The translations under genes were made by a program, and so were the position numbers. Shown here piece by piece: positions 17,901-26,678 of a stretch of 64,000 bases of DNA; position 1 is the first letter of the stretch, and every line of letters starts with the position of its first letter. The notes beneath the pieces were generated by a model that saw nothing but the letters and a program-made list of their open reading frames with translations, was not told the origin of the DNA and ran no database searches. This stretch comes from Spirochaetota bacterium (lineage in GTDB: Bacteria; Spirochaetota; UBA4802; UBA5550): NCBI GenBank assembly GCA_016933025.1, contig JAFGBT010000019.1, positions 1 through 64,000 of the forward strand, written 5' to 3'.

Positions 17901-19094
17901 GTGAACGAAATGTTACTCCTGTGCGCTCTCATTCTCCTGGCGGTCCTTTTAGGGACGGTCGAGTACGCATACCACCTCAAGAACCTGAATGCCATTCCGA
18001 TCAGGATCCACGTGAACGGGACGCGGGGCAAGTCCTCGGTGACCAGGCTCATCGCCGCGGGCCTTCGCGAGGGCGGCATCAGGACCTTCGCGAAGACGAC
18101 CGGATCCCTTCCCCGTATGATTATGCACGACGGCACTGAGTATCCGGTGTTTCGGCAGTCAAAACCGAACATTATCGAGCAGGTGCGTATCGTCGCCTTC
18201 GCGGCGCGAAACGGCGCCACCGCGCTAGTAATGGAATGCATGGCGCTCCAACCGTATTTGCAGAAGCTATGCGAGCTCAAGCTCATCCGTTCGACCATCG
18301 GCGTGATCACCAACGTGCGGGAGGACCACCTGGACGTTATGGGTCCCCGGGAGCGGGACGTGGCGCTGGCCATCCTGAGCACGACGCCCGCCGGAAGGCC
18401 GCTGTTCACCTGTGAACGGGATTATCCGAATGAATTCGAGGCCGTATGCCGCAAGCGGGGAGCGACGCTGACGGAAATATCCGACGGGGAGATCAACTCC
18501 GTTTCCGATGAAGACCTCGCGGGATTCAGGTATGTAGAGCACCGGGACAATATCGCGCTGGCCCTGGCGGTGTGCGAAAAGGTCGGAGTCCCGCGCGAAG
18601 CGGCGCTGCGGGGAATGAAGAAGGCCGCCCCGGATGTGGGCGCCATGAGCGATCTCCGGCTCGATTTCTTCGGCCGGCGCATCAACTTCGTAAATGGTTT
18701 TGCGGCCAATGATCCCGAATCAACCGGTATGATCTGGAGCATGGCCGTTGACAGGCACCCCGATGTTGATGCCAGGATCATGATCATCAACAGCCGGATT
18801 GACCGGCCCGACCGGTCGCGGCAGATAGGGACCGCGCTGGCGGGATGGCCCCGCGCCGACCGGTATATCCTCATCGGATCGGGGTCCTACTTCCTGGCGC
18901 GATATGCCGTCAAGGCCGGGGTCGAGGCGCGATTTTTCACGAACGCTGAGGACCTTACTACGGAGGTTCTCTTCGAGGAGATATTGAAATACTGCAAAAG
19001 ATCGACGCTGGTGATAGGAATCGGGAACATGGCGGGTCCGGGTCTTGAAATCATGACGCATTTTAAAAACAGGTCGGGGGATATTCCGGTATAG
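17901..19094 (+). CDS. pgsB: Poly-gamma-glutamate synthase PgsB/CapB
   Basis: This is the ATP-dependent ligase of poly-gamma-glutamate synthesis, related to Mur ligases. The 397-aa product has an N-terminal membrane anchor (residues 4-24), the ATP loop VNGTRGKSSVTR (about 38-49), FAKTTGSLPRMI, ALVMECMALQP and TNVREDHLDVMG. These are standard for PgsB. It starts with GTG at 17901, with an in-frame ATG at 17910. It is followed by pgsC (34 bp) and pgsW. The polymer could be glutamate or a related acidic amino acid; sequence alone does not decide. Confidence 0.93.
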   Translation: MNEMLLLCALILLAVLLGTVEYAYHLKNLNAIPIRIHVNGTRGKSSVTRLIAAGLREGGIRTFAKTTGSLPRMIMHDGTEYPVFRQSKPNIIEQVRIVAFAARNGATALVMECMALQPYLQKLCELKLIRSTIGVITNVREDHLDVMGPRERDVALAILSTTPAGRPLFTCERDYPNEFEAVCRKRGATLTEISDGEINSVSDEDLAGFRYVEHRDNIALALAVCEKVGVPREAALRGMKKAAPDVGAMSDLRLDFFGRRINFVNGFAANDPESTGMIWSMAVDRHPDVDARIMIINSRIDRPDRSRQIGTALAGWPRADRYILIGSGSYFLARYAVKAGVEARFFTNAEDLTTEVLFEEILKYCKRSTLVIGIGNMAGPGLEIMTHFKNRSGDIPV

Positions 19095-19128
19095 CTTCAG
19101 AGGGCGGGCCGTAGCACAAGGAGTTTTT

Positions 19129-19587
19129 ATGGAAAATATCATTACGATTTCTATCGGTCTCGGGCTATGCGTGAGCCTGCTGTTTTCGGAGATTCTGGGG
19201 ATCGCGGCCGGGGGCATGGTGGTGCCCGGATACATTGCGCTCTTTATGGACAACCCGGTCGTCATCATGACCACCACGCTGGTGAGCCTTCTGACCTACT
19301 TCACCGTGAACTCGTTGAGCGCCTTTATGATTATCTACGGCAGGAGGCGCACTGTCCTCATGATCCTGTTCGGGTTCATGTTCGGATGGGTGACGAGGGC
19401 CCTCGTCTTCATACCGGTCGCCGGCCAGGTCATTGACATTACCATCGTCGGATACATCATTCCCGGCCTGATTGCGATATGGATGGACCGACAGGGAATT
19501 CTTGAAACCGTAACCGCGCTCATTACATCGAGCACCATCGTGCGATTGATTCTCATACTCCTGTTTGGCAGGGGAATATCGTTATGA
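19129..19587 (+). CDS. pgsC: Poly-gamma-glutamate biosynthesis protein PgsC/CapC
   Basis: The 152-aa integral membrane protein has about four to five spans and the conserved blocks SEILGIAAGGMVVPGYIALF near residue 20 and IVGYIIPGLIAIWMDRQG near 105. PgsC works with PgsB as the membrane part of the polymer synthase. An AAGGAG ribosome binding site lies upstream of the ATG. Its last 4 bp overlap the start of pgsW (ATGA), showing translational coupling. Confidence 0.92.
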   Translation: MENIITISIGLGLCVSLLFSEILGIAAGGMVVPGYIALFMDNPVVIMTTTLVSLLTYFTVNSLSAFMIIYGRRRTVLMILFGFMFGWVTRALVFIPVAGQVIDITIVGYIIPGLIAIWMDRQGILETVTALITSSTIVRLILILLFGRGISL

Positions 19588-20729
19588 AAAAACTCGTCTG
19601 GAAACCAAGCACCGTATCCTGGCAGATACATGTCGTCATCGCCATCCTTGCGGTCATCGGACTGATTATCGTTGAATCGTTCAAGATCAACGTGAAGCAG
19701 CCGAATTACGCCGAAAAAATCGGAGCCGCCAATTATATGCTTCAGGGAATGGAGATCATCAAGCAGCTTCGCCTCGACCGTATCGGTCCCATAAGCAAAA
19801 AAATCGACCCCATGCGTTCCGGCCTGATCGGGGTGCTGTCGTCCCCGATCACCAGCACCACGGTCGACATCGATGCAAAGCTCACCACCGTCAATCCCAA
19901 CTGGGCGGCGGTTATTGTCTCCATGCTGAAGGAGGCGAAGGTTAAAAACGGAAGCACCGTTGCCGTGTCATTTACCGGGTCGTTCCCCGCCATGAACCTG
20001 GCGGTACTATCGGCCGCGCGGGCGCTCAAATTGAGACTGATCATCATCACAAGCGCGTCCTCGTCAACATGGGGAGCGAACATTCCTAATTTTACCTGGC
20101 TCGACATGGAGAACCAGCTTTGCAACAGGGAATTTTTCTCGTATCGGTCCATTGCGGCATCGCTCGGCGGAGTCCAGGACAACGCGCTCGGCATGTCGGA
20201 GGAGGGGAAGATGGTTCTCCGGCAGACAATCCGGAAGTACGGGATCAGGCTCCTTGAATACGAGGATATTAAAAAGAACATAGCCGCGCGTATGGACCTC
20301 TACAATGACCAGGCCGGGGATCGACAGATTGCCGCGTATATTAACGTGGGCGGAGGGACCGTTGCCGTAGGCTCCTTCATAGGGAAAAGGCGTTTCAGGT
20401 CCGGGCTGAATCTCAGGCCGTCCAAGCGCGCTACCAAAATTGACAGCGTGATGGCCAGGTTCGCGGTAAACGATGTGCCGATCCTGAATATCAATTACAT
20501 GAAAACCCTTGCCCGTAAATACAAACTGCCCATAGGCCAGAAAAAGGTGCCGAAGATCGGGGAAGGGGAGATTTATTACCGGATGGAATACAGCAAGCTC
20601 CTTGTTTCAATCGTGCTGGCCTTCCTCCTCCTGTTTCTGTTTCTCTTCCTCAAGGTCGGGGTCGGATACAGGCTGCTCATCCCGTTCAAGAAGCCGGCGA
20701 AAGCGCGGACTCCCGAGCACATGGTGTGA
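19584..20729 (+). CDS. pgsW: Poly-gamma-glutamate system protein PgsW-type
   Basis: The 381-aa product has one membrane span at each end (about residues 13-31 and 338-357) and a large extracytoplasmic domain with VAVSFTGSFPAMNLAVLSA, SSSTWGANIPNFTWLDME and INVGGGTVAVGSFIGK. This is the arrangement of the poly-gamma-glutamate system family that accompanies pgsB and pgsC in bacteria lacking PgsA. Its role may be export or anchoring of the polymer (inference from genetic linkage). The start overlaps pgsC by 4 bp. Confidence 0.85.
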   Translation: MKKLVWKPSTVSWQIHVVIAILAVIGLIIVESFKINVKQPNYAEKIGAANYMLQGMEIIKQLRLDRIGPISKKIDPMRSGLIGVLSSPITSTTVDIDAKLTTVNPNWAAVIVSMLKEAKVKNGSTVAVSFTGSFPAMNLAVLSAARALKLRLIIITSASSSTWGANIPNFTWLDMENQLCNREFFSYRSIAASLGGVQDNALGMSEEGKMVLRQTIRKYGIRLLEYEDIKKNIAARMDLYNDQAGDRQIAAYINVGGGTVAVGSFIGKRRFRSGLNLRPSKRATKIDSVMARFAVNDVPILNINYMKTLARKYKLPIGQKKVPKIGEGEIYYRMEYSKLLVSIVLAFLLLFLFLFLKVGVGYRLLIPFKKPAKARTPEHMV

Positions 20730-20733
20730 GCCA

Positions 20734-21876
20734 ATGCGGATTCAATCGAAATTGCCCGGGGTCGGCGTAACGATCTTCACGGTGATGACGCGCCTTGCCA
20801 ATGATCATGGCGCCATCAACCTGTCGCAGGGGTTTCCGGATTTTGACCCTGATGGTGAGCTGTACGAACTGGTCGAGAAGCATATGCGGATGGGACGCAA
20901 TCAGTACGCCCCGATGCAGGGCGTGATGGCCCTCCGGGAGAAAATTTCTGAAAAAACCGCCGAATTGTACGGCCGAAGCTATGACCCGGCCGGGGAAATC
21001 ACCGTGACCTCAGGCGCCACTGAAGCGCTGTTTGCGGCGATAACCTCGGTGGTGGGGCGCGGCGACCAGGTCATTATCATCGAGCCGGCCTATGATTCGT
21101 ATGCGCCGGCCGTAGAACTTTCCGGCGGGATTCCCGTCTACTGCGCCATGCGATATCCGGGTTACTCGATCGACTGGGATCTGGTCAGGGACTCAATCAC
21201 GCCGAAGACGAAACTTATTATTATCAATTCGCCTCACAACCCGACGGGGTCTGTGCTCTCTCCTGCCGATATCGCGGCGCTGAGGGATATAACCTCGGGC
21301 ACCGATATTCTGATCCTGAGCGACGAGGTATACGAACACATTATTTTTGATTCCGTCGTTCACCAGAGCATGGCCCGCGATCCCGAGCTCGCTGCCAGGA
21401 GTTTCGTGGTTAGCTCGTTCGGGAAGACCTACCATACCACCGGATGGAAAATCGGCTACTGCCTCGCGCCCGCTCCGCTGTCTGCGGAGTTCCAGAAGGT
21501 ACACCAGTATCTCACCTTTGCGAGCAACACGCCGGTTCAGCATGCATATGCTGAATTCATGGAAAAGAAGGGAGTTTGCAGATCACTCCCAGAATTTTAC
21601 CGGGGGAAGAGGGACCTGTTCATTTCCCTTGTCCAAAACTCCAGGTTCAGGTGTGTCCCGAGCAGGGGGACCTATTTTCAGATGCTCGATTATTCCGGTA
21701 TAACCGACGAGCCGGACGTTGAGTTTGCGAGGAGGATGACCGAGGAGCATGGCGTGGCGGCCATACCGCCGTCGGTGTTTTATCACGATGGCGTCGATAC
21801 CAGGGTGCTTCGTTTTTGTTTCGCGAAAAAGGAAGAGACGCTCGAACGGGCGGCGGAGCGGCTATGCGCAATCTGA
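20734..21876 (+). CDS. PLP aminotransferase, methionine/glutamine transaminase type (YbdL-like)
   Basis: The 380-aa fold-type I aminotransferase has NLSQGFPDFDPD near residue 30, VTSGATEALFAA for cofactor phosphate contact, SPHNPTGSV (N169), ILSDEVYEH (D197), the PLP lysine at about residue 231 in SSFGKTYHTTGWKIGY, and the late RFCFAKKEETL. It is closest to YbdL/MtnE-like enzymes that transaminate methionine or its keto acid using glutamine. The next gene encodes an omega-amidase, the usual partner that hydrolyses the alpha-ketoglutaramate formed. It starts 4 bp after pgsW. Upstream codons in this frame are shadow. Confidence 0.87.
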   Translation: MRIQSKLPGVGVTIFTVMTRLANDHGAINLSQGFPDFDPDGELYELVEKHMRMGRNQYAPMQGVMALREKISEKTAELYGRSYDPAGEITVTSGATEALFAAITSVVGRGDQVIIIEPAYDSYAPAVELSGGIPVYCAMRYPGYSIDWDLVRDSITPKTKLIIINSPHNPTGSVLSPADIAALRDITSGTDILILSDEVYEHIIFDSVVHQSMARDPELAARSFVVSSFGKTYHTTGWKIGYCLAPAPLSAEFQKVHQYLTFASNTPVQHAYAEFMEKKGVCRSLPEFYRGKRDLFISLVQNSRFRCVPSRGTYFQMLDYSGITDEPDVEFARRMTEEHGVAAIPPSVFYHDGVDTRVLRFCFAKKEETLERAAERLCAI

Positions 21877-22643
21877 GACTGACACTGGTGCAATTCGATA
21901 CCGCCTGGCAGGATGTAGCCGCCAATCTCGCGCGGGTGGACGGCATCCTCCGATCTCTCGAGGGCCCGACCGATTGCGTTATCCTTCCTGAGATGTTCAC
22001 GACCGGTTTCACCATGGAGGCGCGCGCGCATGCCGAAAGAATGGACGGGAAGACGGTCGCGCGTCTCAGGGAATGGGCCGATTTTCTGGGCGCTGACGTG
22101 GCCGGTTCTCTCGTCATTCTTGACGGCAAGCGGTATTACAACAGGCTGGTGTGGGTCAAGCCCGGAGGGCGGATCGTCGCCTATGACAAGCGTCACCTCT
22201 TCCGCATGGCGGGCGAGCAGAAAGTCTACAGCGCCGGCGGAGAGAGCGTCACGGTCGAGCTCCACGGATGGAAGGTGCGGCCCTTCATCTGCTATGACCT
22301 GCGCTTTCCGGCATGGTGCAGGAACAGGGAGCGCGAATTCGATGCAGCGGTGTTCGTGGCCAACTGGCCGGAGCAGAGGGTTGAGCACTGGAAGACCCTC
22401 CTCAGGGCGCGTGCTATTGAAAATCAGTGCTACGTCATCGGCGTGAACAGGACCGGAACGGACGGCAACGGCGTATCGCACAGCGGCGATTCCGCCGTCA
22501 TTGGACCGGCGGGGGGCGTTCTCTTCGAAAAGGGGCGCGGAGAATACGTCGGCACGGTCGAGCTGTCGTATGATGAGTTGGCGAAATACCGGGATTCGTT
22601 TCCCGCATGGAAGGACGCGGATACATTTACTCTGGAGAAGTGA
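21864..22643 (+). CDS. Omega-amidase / nitrilase-family C-N hydrolase (YafV/Nit2-like)
   Basis: The 259-aa carbon-nitrogen hydrolase has the Glu-Lys-Cys triad: E43 in LPEMFTTGF, K109 in YDKRHLF and C143 in FICYDLRFP. The flanking motifs FTTGFT and HLFRMAGE fit Nit2/YafV omega-amidases. These convert alpha-ketoglutaramate or 2-oxosuccinamate to the dicarboxylic acid plus ammonia. The ATG at 21864 overlaps the aminotransferase end by 13 bp, so translation is coupled. The pair is expected to pull glutamine-dependent transamination forward. Confidence 0.88.
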   Translation: MRNLRLTLVQFDTAWQDVAANLARVDGILRSLEGPTDCVILPEMFTTGFTMEARAHAERMDGKTVARLREWADFLGADVAGSLVILDGKRYYNRLVWVKPGGRIVAYDKRHLFRMAGEQKVYSAGGESVTVELHGWKVRPFICYDLRFPAWCRNREREFDAAVFVANWPEQRVEHWKTLLRARAIENQCYVIGVNRTGTDGNGVSHSGDSAVIGPAGGVLFEKGRGEYVGTVELSYDELAKYRDSFPAWKDADTFTLEK

Positions 22644-22652
22644 AGAGCGGAT

Positions 22653-23513
22653 ATGGCGGAACAGAAAAAATTCGGCGACGTGCCGAAGGGTTTTGACGAC
22701 TACGGGAAATCGGATATCGTGATCCTTCCCGTACCCTATGACGGGACGTCGACCTGGCTCAAGGGCGCCGACAGGGGTCCGGACGCCATCATCGAGGCCT
22801 CGCACAACATGTACCTGTACGATATCGAGACCGATTCCGAGGTATACCGTCACGGCATCTTTACCGACGCGCCCGTGCGCGAGAAAAAAAGCCCGGAGGC
22901 TATGGTGTCTGCGGTTCGTTCGCGGGTTGCGCTCCACATAGGTGCAGGAAAATTCATAGTCACCCTGGGGGGCGAGCATTCGGTTTCCGTGGGCGCCGTC
23001 CAGGCGCACGGGGACAAATATCCAGGTCTTTCGGTGCTCCAGATCGACGCGCACGCGGATCTGCAGGATGAATTCAACGGATCGCGCTACAACCATGCCT
23101 GCGTCATGGCGCGGGTCAGGGAGATCTGCACGATCGTTCAGGTCGGGATCCGGAGCATGGATGCGTGCGAGAGGGCCTCCGCTGACGAGGAACGGGTGTT
23201 CTACGCCGAGCGGATACAGGGAGACAGGAAATGGATAGACCGCGCGGTCTCTCTCCTGACGGACGTGGTCTATGTCACCATCGACGTCGACGGCCTGGAC
23301 ATCTCCATCATGCCGGCAACGGGTACGCCGGAGCCGGGAGGGCTCCTCTGGTACGACGTTATTGAGCTGCTGAAGAGGGTCGCCGAGCGCAGGCGGATCG
23401 TTGGCTTTGACGTGGTGGAGTTGTGCCCGAACCAGTTCAGCAAGCAGTCCGATTTTCTCGCGGCTAAACTGGTCTACCGGCTCCTGAGCTATATCTTTAT
23501 CGATAAAAAATAG
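22653..23513 (+). CDS. speB: Agmatinase (ureohydrolase)
   Basis: The 286-aa dimanganese ureohydrolase has metal ligands in GGEHS (H109), DAHADL (D132, H134, D136) and IDVDGLD (D211, D213). Length and the PGTGTPE-like segment (MPATGTPEPGG) fit agmatinase, which makes putrescine and urea from agmatine. Guanidinobutyrase or another arginase-like substrate is possible. No arginine decarboxylase is in the window. It follows the omega-amidase by 9 bp and ends 18 bp before the convergent SET gene. Confidence 0.9.
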   Translation: MAEQKKFGDVPKGFDDYGKSDIVILPVPYDGTSTWLKGADRGPDAIIEASHNMYLYDIETDSEVYRHGIFTDAPVREKKSPEAMVSAVRSRVALHIGAGKFIVTLGGEHSVSVGAVQAHGDKYPGLSVLQIDAHADLQDEFNGSRYNHACVMARVREICTIVQVGIRSMDACERASADEERVFYAERIQGDRKWIDRAVSLLTDVVYVTIDVDGLDISIMPATGTPEPGGLLWYDVIELLKRVAERRRIVGFDVVELCPNQFSKQSDFLAAKLVYRLLSYIFIDKK

Positions 23514-23531
23514 CGGGCCTGGCGAAACCGG

Positions 23532-24023
23532 TCAGCGGGAATGCCTGACCTTTTTAACTATGTAGGGCATCACCACGCCGAGCGAAATGTACTTCTCCTG
23601 CAGCGACGCGGGGAGATGCTTGAAGTCCCGAACGACCCCGCGGCAGTCAGGGTCGCCGCAGAGACACTCCATCTCCCAGCCGTCCTCATCCATCGTGGTC
23701 GAATAATCGAAGGAGAGCTCCTCGCCTTCCCGTATGTCCCTGATGGCAATGTACCTCACAACACCGTCACGGTATACCAGGCCGCCGTTTGGATTGCAGC
23801 AATGGTTGATCAGGTCGTCCGCGTTGCCGGACGGCCCCATGAACCGGTCGTCGTCAACCTGCAGGTAGTGGTTGTTGCACGGGTCATGGAGGCTTAGATA
23901 TTCCTCCATGCTACAGAAGGGGCCGGTGAACTCGCAAATGAATTCCCCGGCCCTGATGTCCCGGCCGGCGAACACGGCCTTCCCTTTCTCCGTATCCCGG
24001 ATGATAAGATTGCATGTTCCCAT
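23532..24023 (-). CDS. SET-domain protein, putative lysine methyltransferase
   Basis: The 163-aa product is essentially one SET domain: GKAVFAGRDIRAGEFICEF at the start, LINHCCNPNGG (the NHxCxPN SAM/substrate motif) near residue 90, and GEELSFDYS. It ends with a cysteine cluster CLCGDPDCRG that resembles the post-SET zinc site. Bacterial homologues are scattered and their substrates are mostly unknown. The ATG at 24023 gives a complete domain. It is monocistronic, with an AT-rich upstream region shared with the divergent gene at 24231. Confidence 0.87.
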   Translation of the reverse strand: MGTCNLIIRDTEKGKAVFAGRDIRAGEFICEFTGPFCSMEEYLSLHDPCNNHYLQVDDDRFMGPSGNADDLINHCCNPNGGLVYRDGVVRYIAIRDIREGEELSFDYSTTMDEDGWEMECLCGDPDCRGVVRDFKHLPASLQEKYISLGVVMPYIVKKVRHSR

Positions 24024-24169
24024 AATCTTTACGCATCTCCTTACTATCGACGGCATGCGCCGAACAGTAGTTGCTGATGACTTCATTCAAAACATTGACT
24101 TTGTGCAATACTTTTTTAGTATATTCTATCATTTAAATAATAAATAATAAATATTTAAAAAATTAATTA

Positions 24170-24199
24170 TTGACACGCTCCCGTTTGCAGCACCAGTAT
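24170..24199 (+). promoter_or_regulatory. Possible promoter before the dehydratase-family gene
   Basis: A perfect TTGACA (24170-24175) lies 18 bp before a poor -10 like CAGTAT (24194-24199), downstream of an extremely AT-rich block (24110-24170). Confidence 0.35.
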
Positions 24200-24230
24200 C
24201 CATTTAAATCATTGATATAAGGAGGATAGT

Positions 24231-25511
24231 ATGGCTGAAGATTATCGGCCTATGTGGACAGAGCAGGGCCTTGACCTTGAAACACATGACGCACTGCTGG
24301 AAACCGTAGGCGAGATGTATGGCAAGACATTCATGTCGCAGAAAAACAGACCTGACGGTATGGCCTATTTTGATTTTGTTATGAGCGAGGTTCACGGTCT
24401 TAGGATCAAAGAACTTATGGATGCAAAAAAACAGGGGCGAAAGGTTATCGGATCGTTCTGCGTTTACGTGCCTGAAGAGCTTGTGCTCTCAGTAGATGGA
24501 ATATCGGTAGGGCTCTGCGCCGGCGCGGAGTTTGCCTTTGACCAGGCGGAGAAATACCTTCCCCGGACAACCTGCTCGCTCATAAAGGCGGCCTTCGGCT
24601 TCAAGCTCGCGCGGGTTTGCCCCTATGTCGAGGCGAGCAACATGATCGTCGGAGAGAATACCTGCGATGGTAAGAAGAAGGCATACGAAATCATGAAAGG
24701 GATCATTCCTTCATTATATATCCTCGACTTGCCTCAGATGAAAAGCGAAGAAGGGAAGGATCTTCTCCGGATGGAATACGTCGTGTTTGCGAAAAAACTT
24801 GAACAGATGAGTGGGAAAAAGATCACAGCGGAATCACTCAGGAAGGGTATCGAAATCGTGAACGCAAAGCGCATGGCGGTCAACCGCGTTATGGCGCTCC
24901 GCTCCGCGGATCCGGCGCCAATCTCCGGTCTGGACGCGCTCTTGATTAACCAGGTCTTTTTCTACGATGATCCGGTCCGTTTCACTGAGTCTGTGAACAA
25001 GATTGCGGACGAGTTGGAAGAGCGGGTGAAGAAGAAACAGGGCGTCGTTCCCGATGGCGCGCCGCGAGTCTTCCTGTCAGGATGCCCCATGGCGGTGCCC
25101 AATTGGAAGGTGCCCGGCATCATCGAAACGAGCGGCGCGATCATCGTGGGAGAGGAGCTCTGCACCGGCGAGCGAGGCCACCAACTCCTCACAGACGAAT
25201 CCGGCAAAACAGTAGACGATATGATCAACCGGATCACAGACCGGTATTTCGATATCCACTGCGCGGTCTTTACTCCCAATCCCCGGAGGCTGGAGCGCAT
25301 CCGCGAAATGTTCGGCCAGTACGGGGCGCATGGCGTTATAGACTATACCCTTCAGTATTGCCAGCCCTATCAGATAGAGGGAGGCGCGATTGCCGATGAT
25401 CTTAAAAAAGAGGGAACCCCGATGCTGAGGATCGACACCGATTACAGTGCCGGAGATACCGAGCAGATAAGGACCAGGGTCCAGGCTTTTATCGAACAGA
25501 TGAAAAAATAG
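24231..25511 (+). CDS. 2-hydroxyacyl-CoA dehydratase-family protein (double-cubane type)
   Basis: The 426-aa protein of the HgdB/HgdC superfamily resembles double-cubane cluster proteins rather than the paired dehydratase subunits, because it is a single long subunit with no partner. Candidate cluster cysteines are in GSFCVYVP, ARVCPYVEA, LSGCPMAVP, ELCTGERG and YCQPYQIEGG. Proteins of this type accept low-potential electrons from an ATP-hydrolysing activase. The only activase in the window is the giant fusion at 29006, 3.5 kb away. AAGGAGG lies 6 nt before the ATG. A strong terminator follows. Confidence 0.82.
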   Translation: MAEDYRPMWTEQGLDLETHDALLETVGEMYGKTFMSQKNRPDGMAYFDFVMSEVHGLRIKELMDAKKQGRKVIGSFCVYVPEELVLSVDGISVGLCAGAEFAFDQAEKYLPRTTCSLIKAAFGFKLARVCPYVEASNMIVGENTCDGKKKAYEIMKGIIPSLYILDLPQMKSEEGKDLLRMEYVVFAKKLEQMSGKKITAESLRKGIEIVNAKRMAVNRVMALRSADPAPISGLDALLINQVFFYDDPVRFTESVNKIADELEERVKKKQGVVPDGAPRVFLSGCPMAVPNWKVPGIIETSGAIIVGEELCTGERGHQLLTDESGKTVDDMINRITDRYFDIHCAVFTPNPRRLERIREMFGQYGAHGVIDYTLQYCQPYQIEGGAIADDLKKEGTPMLRIDTDYSAGDTEQIRTRVQAFIEQMKK

Positions 25512-25525
25512 GAGGCATTGCAGCG

Positions 25526-25553
25526 AGAGGGCCCCGGTCGGGGCCCCTCGTTT
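25526..25553. terminator. Intrinsic terminator between convergent genes
   Basis: A 7-bp GC stem (GGGCCCC, 25529-25535, with GGGGCCC, 25540-25546) around a GGTC loop can be extended by flanking pairs and is followed by CGTTTAT. It sits 15 bp after the gene at 24231 and 10 bp from the end of the LysM gene. Confidence 0.7.
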
Positions 25554-25562
25554 ATGTCATGT

Positions 25563-26441
25563 TTACTTTTTCTCGACTTTGGGCATCTTCAGCTTCTGAC
25601 CGGGATAGAGGTGAAAGTTGCCGGGTATGGCGGCGCGGTTGAGCCGGTAGATATCCACCCACCTGGAGTAGTGTCCCAGCTCTTTTTCCGCGATTGATAC
25701 CAGGTTATCCTTGACCTGGACGATGTAGAAATCACCCTCCTCCTCCGGCACCGCCTCGGCGGGTTTCTGCTCTACCGGTTTTACTTCGGCAGGCTGTTCC
25801 TCGGGCACCGTCACCGTTTCAACCTCGGCGACAGGCGCTTGTGCCTCTTCGGCACGCTCGGATTTTTTCTCGCAGAGCTGCGCAATCGCGGGGCAGCGTT
25901 CTTTAATCCATTCCCTGGTTGAAGGGTTGAACCACAGCCCGAAAAGGACAATGCCGAGCAGGATGATTATTATCCCCAGCTTTTTCGGGAGCGAGCTCCT
26001 CTGGGGCGGCGCGTCCGTGCTGCGCGACGCCTCCTGCAGGGCGAGCAGTTCTTCGCGATCACGTTCTTCCTGCCTCTTTTCCGATAGCGTCATTTTTTTC
26101 GGCACCCTTTTTCGGGCCGGCTTCGGCTTTTTGACACCTTTTTTTGCCGGCTTAGCAGCGGATTTCTTCGCTCCGGTCTTCTTCGTCGCGGCCCATTTCC
26201 GTATCTGGGTGCGAAACCATCTGTCGGCATCGGTGGTGAAAGCGTAGTTGTCACGGATATATCGTATCGTATTTTTTTCAATGGCTGAATACTCATCCGA
26301 GTCCTTTACCATGGCCAGAATTCCCCTGGCATCCTTCAGGGATATACGGCCATCTCCCCTTCCTTTCACGGAGGAATCGGCTTTTTTTAATAGCCTGCCG
26401 TCGTACTTCTTTCCCTTGATTTTCTTGTAGTAGGTCGCCAT
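25563..26441 (-). CDS. Membrane-anchored LysM protein with lysine-rich cytoplasmic domain
   Basis: The 292-aa product has a cytoplasmic N-terminal domain (1-80), a Lys/Ala/Pro-rich stretch (about 86-116, with repeats like KKTGAKKSAAKPAKKG), one membrane span (155-171), a Pro/Glu-rich linker, and a C-terminal LysM domain (about 240-288; VQVKDNLVSIAEKELG, YPGQKLKMP). LysM binds peptidoglycan, so the C-terminus should be periplasmic and the basic segment inside the cell. The basic stretch resembles histone-H1-like tails and could bind DNA or acidic polymer (inference). It stands alone on the minus strand. Confidence 0.8.
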   Translation of the reverse strand: MATYYKKIKGKKYDGRLLKKADSSVKGRGDGRISLKDARGILAMVKDSDEYSAIEKNTIRYIRDNYAFTTDADRWFRTQIRKWAATKKTGAKKSAAKPAKKGVKKPKPARKRVPKKMTLSEKRQEERDREELLALQEASRSTDAPPQRSSLPKKLGIIIILLGIVLFGLWFNPSTREWIKERCPAIAQLCEKKSERAEEAQAPVAEVETVTVPEEQPAEVKPVEQKPAEAVPEEEGDFYIVQVKDNLVSIAEKELGHYSRWVDIYRLNRAAIPGNFHLYPGQKLKMPKVEKK

Positions 26442-26678
26442 AACGATGCCTCCCTGTTTTTTCTGATTAAAGGATGGTCGCGTTTGCAGTATATCTTACA
26501 TAAATAAGGAGAATTGTCAAGAAACAATGCCTTTCATTTTTCAGAAAAGAACACCTGGCTACTGATTGTGGAATATATTTTGAATTGACATCCCATTTGC
26601 ATGCGGTTATTAAAAAGCGAAGGAAGGGGCCTGGTACGGGGTCCGTGGCGCCATATATGATCACCGGATGACAATCGC

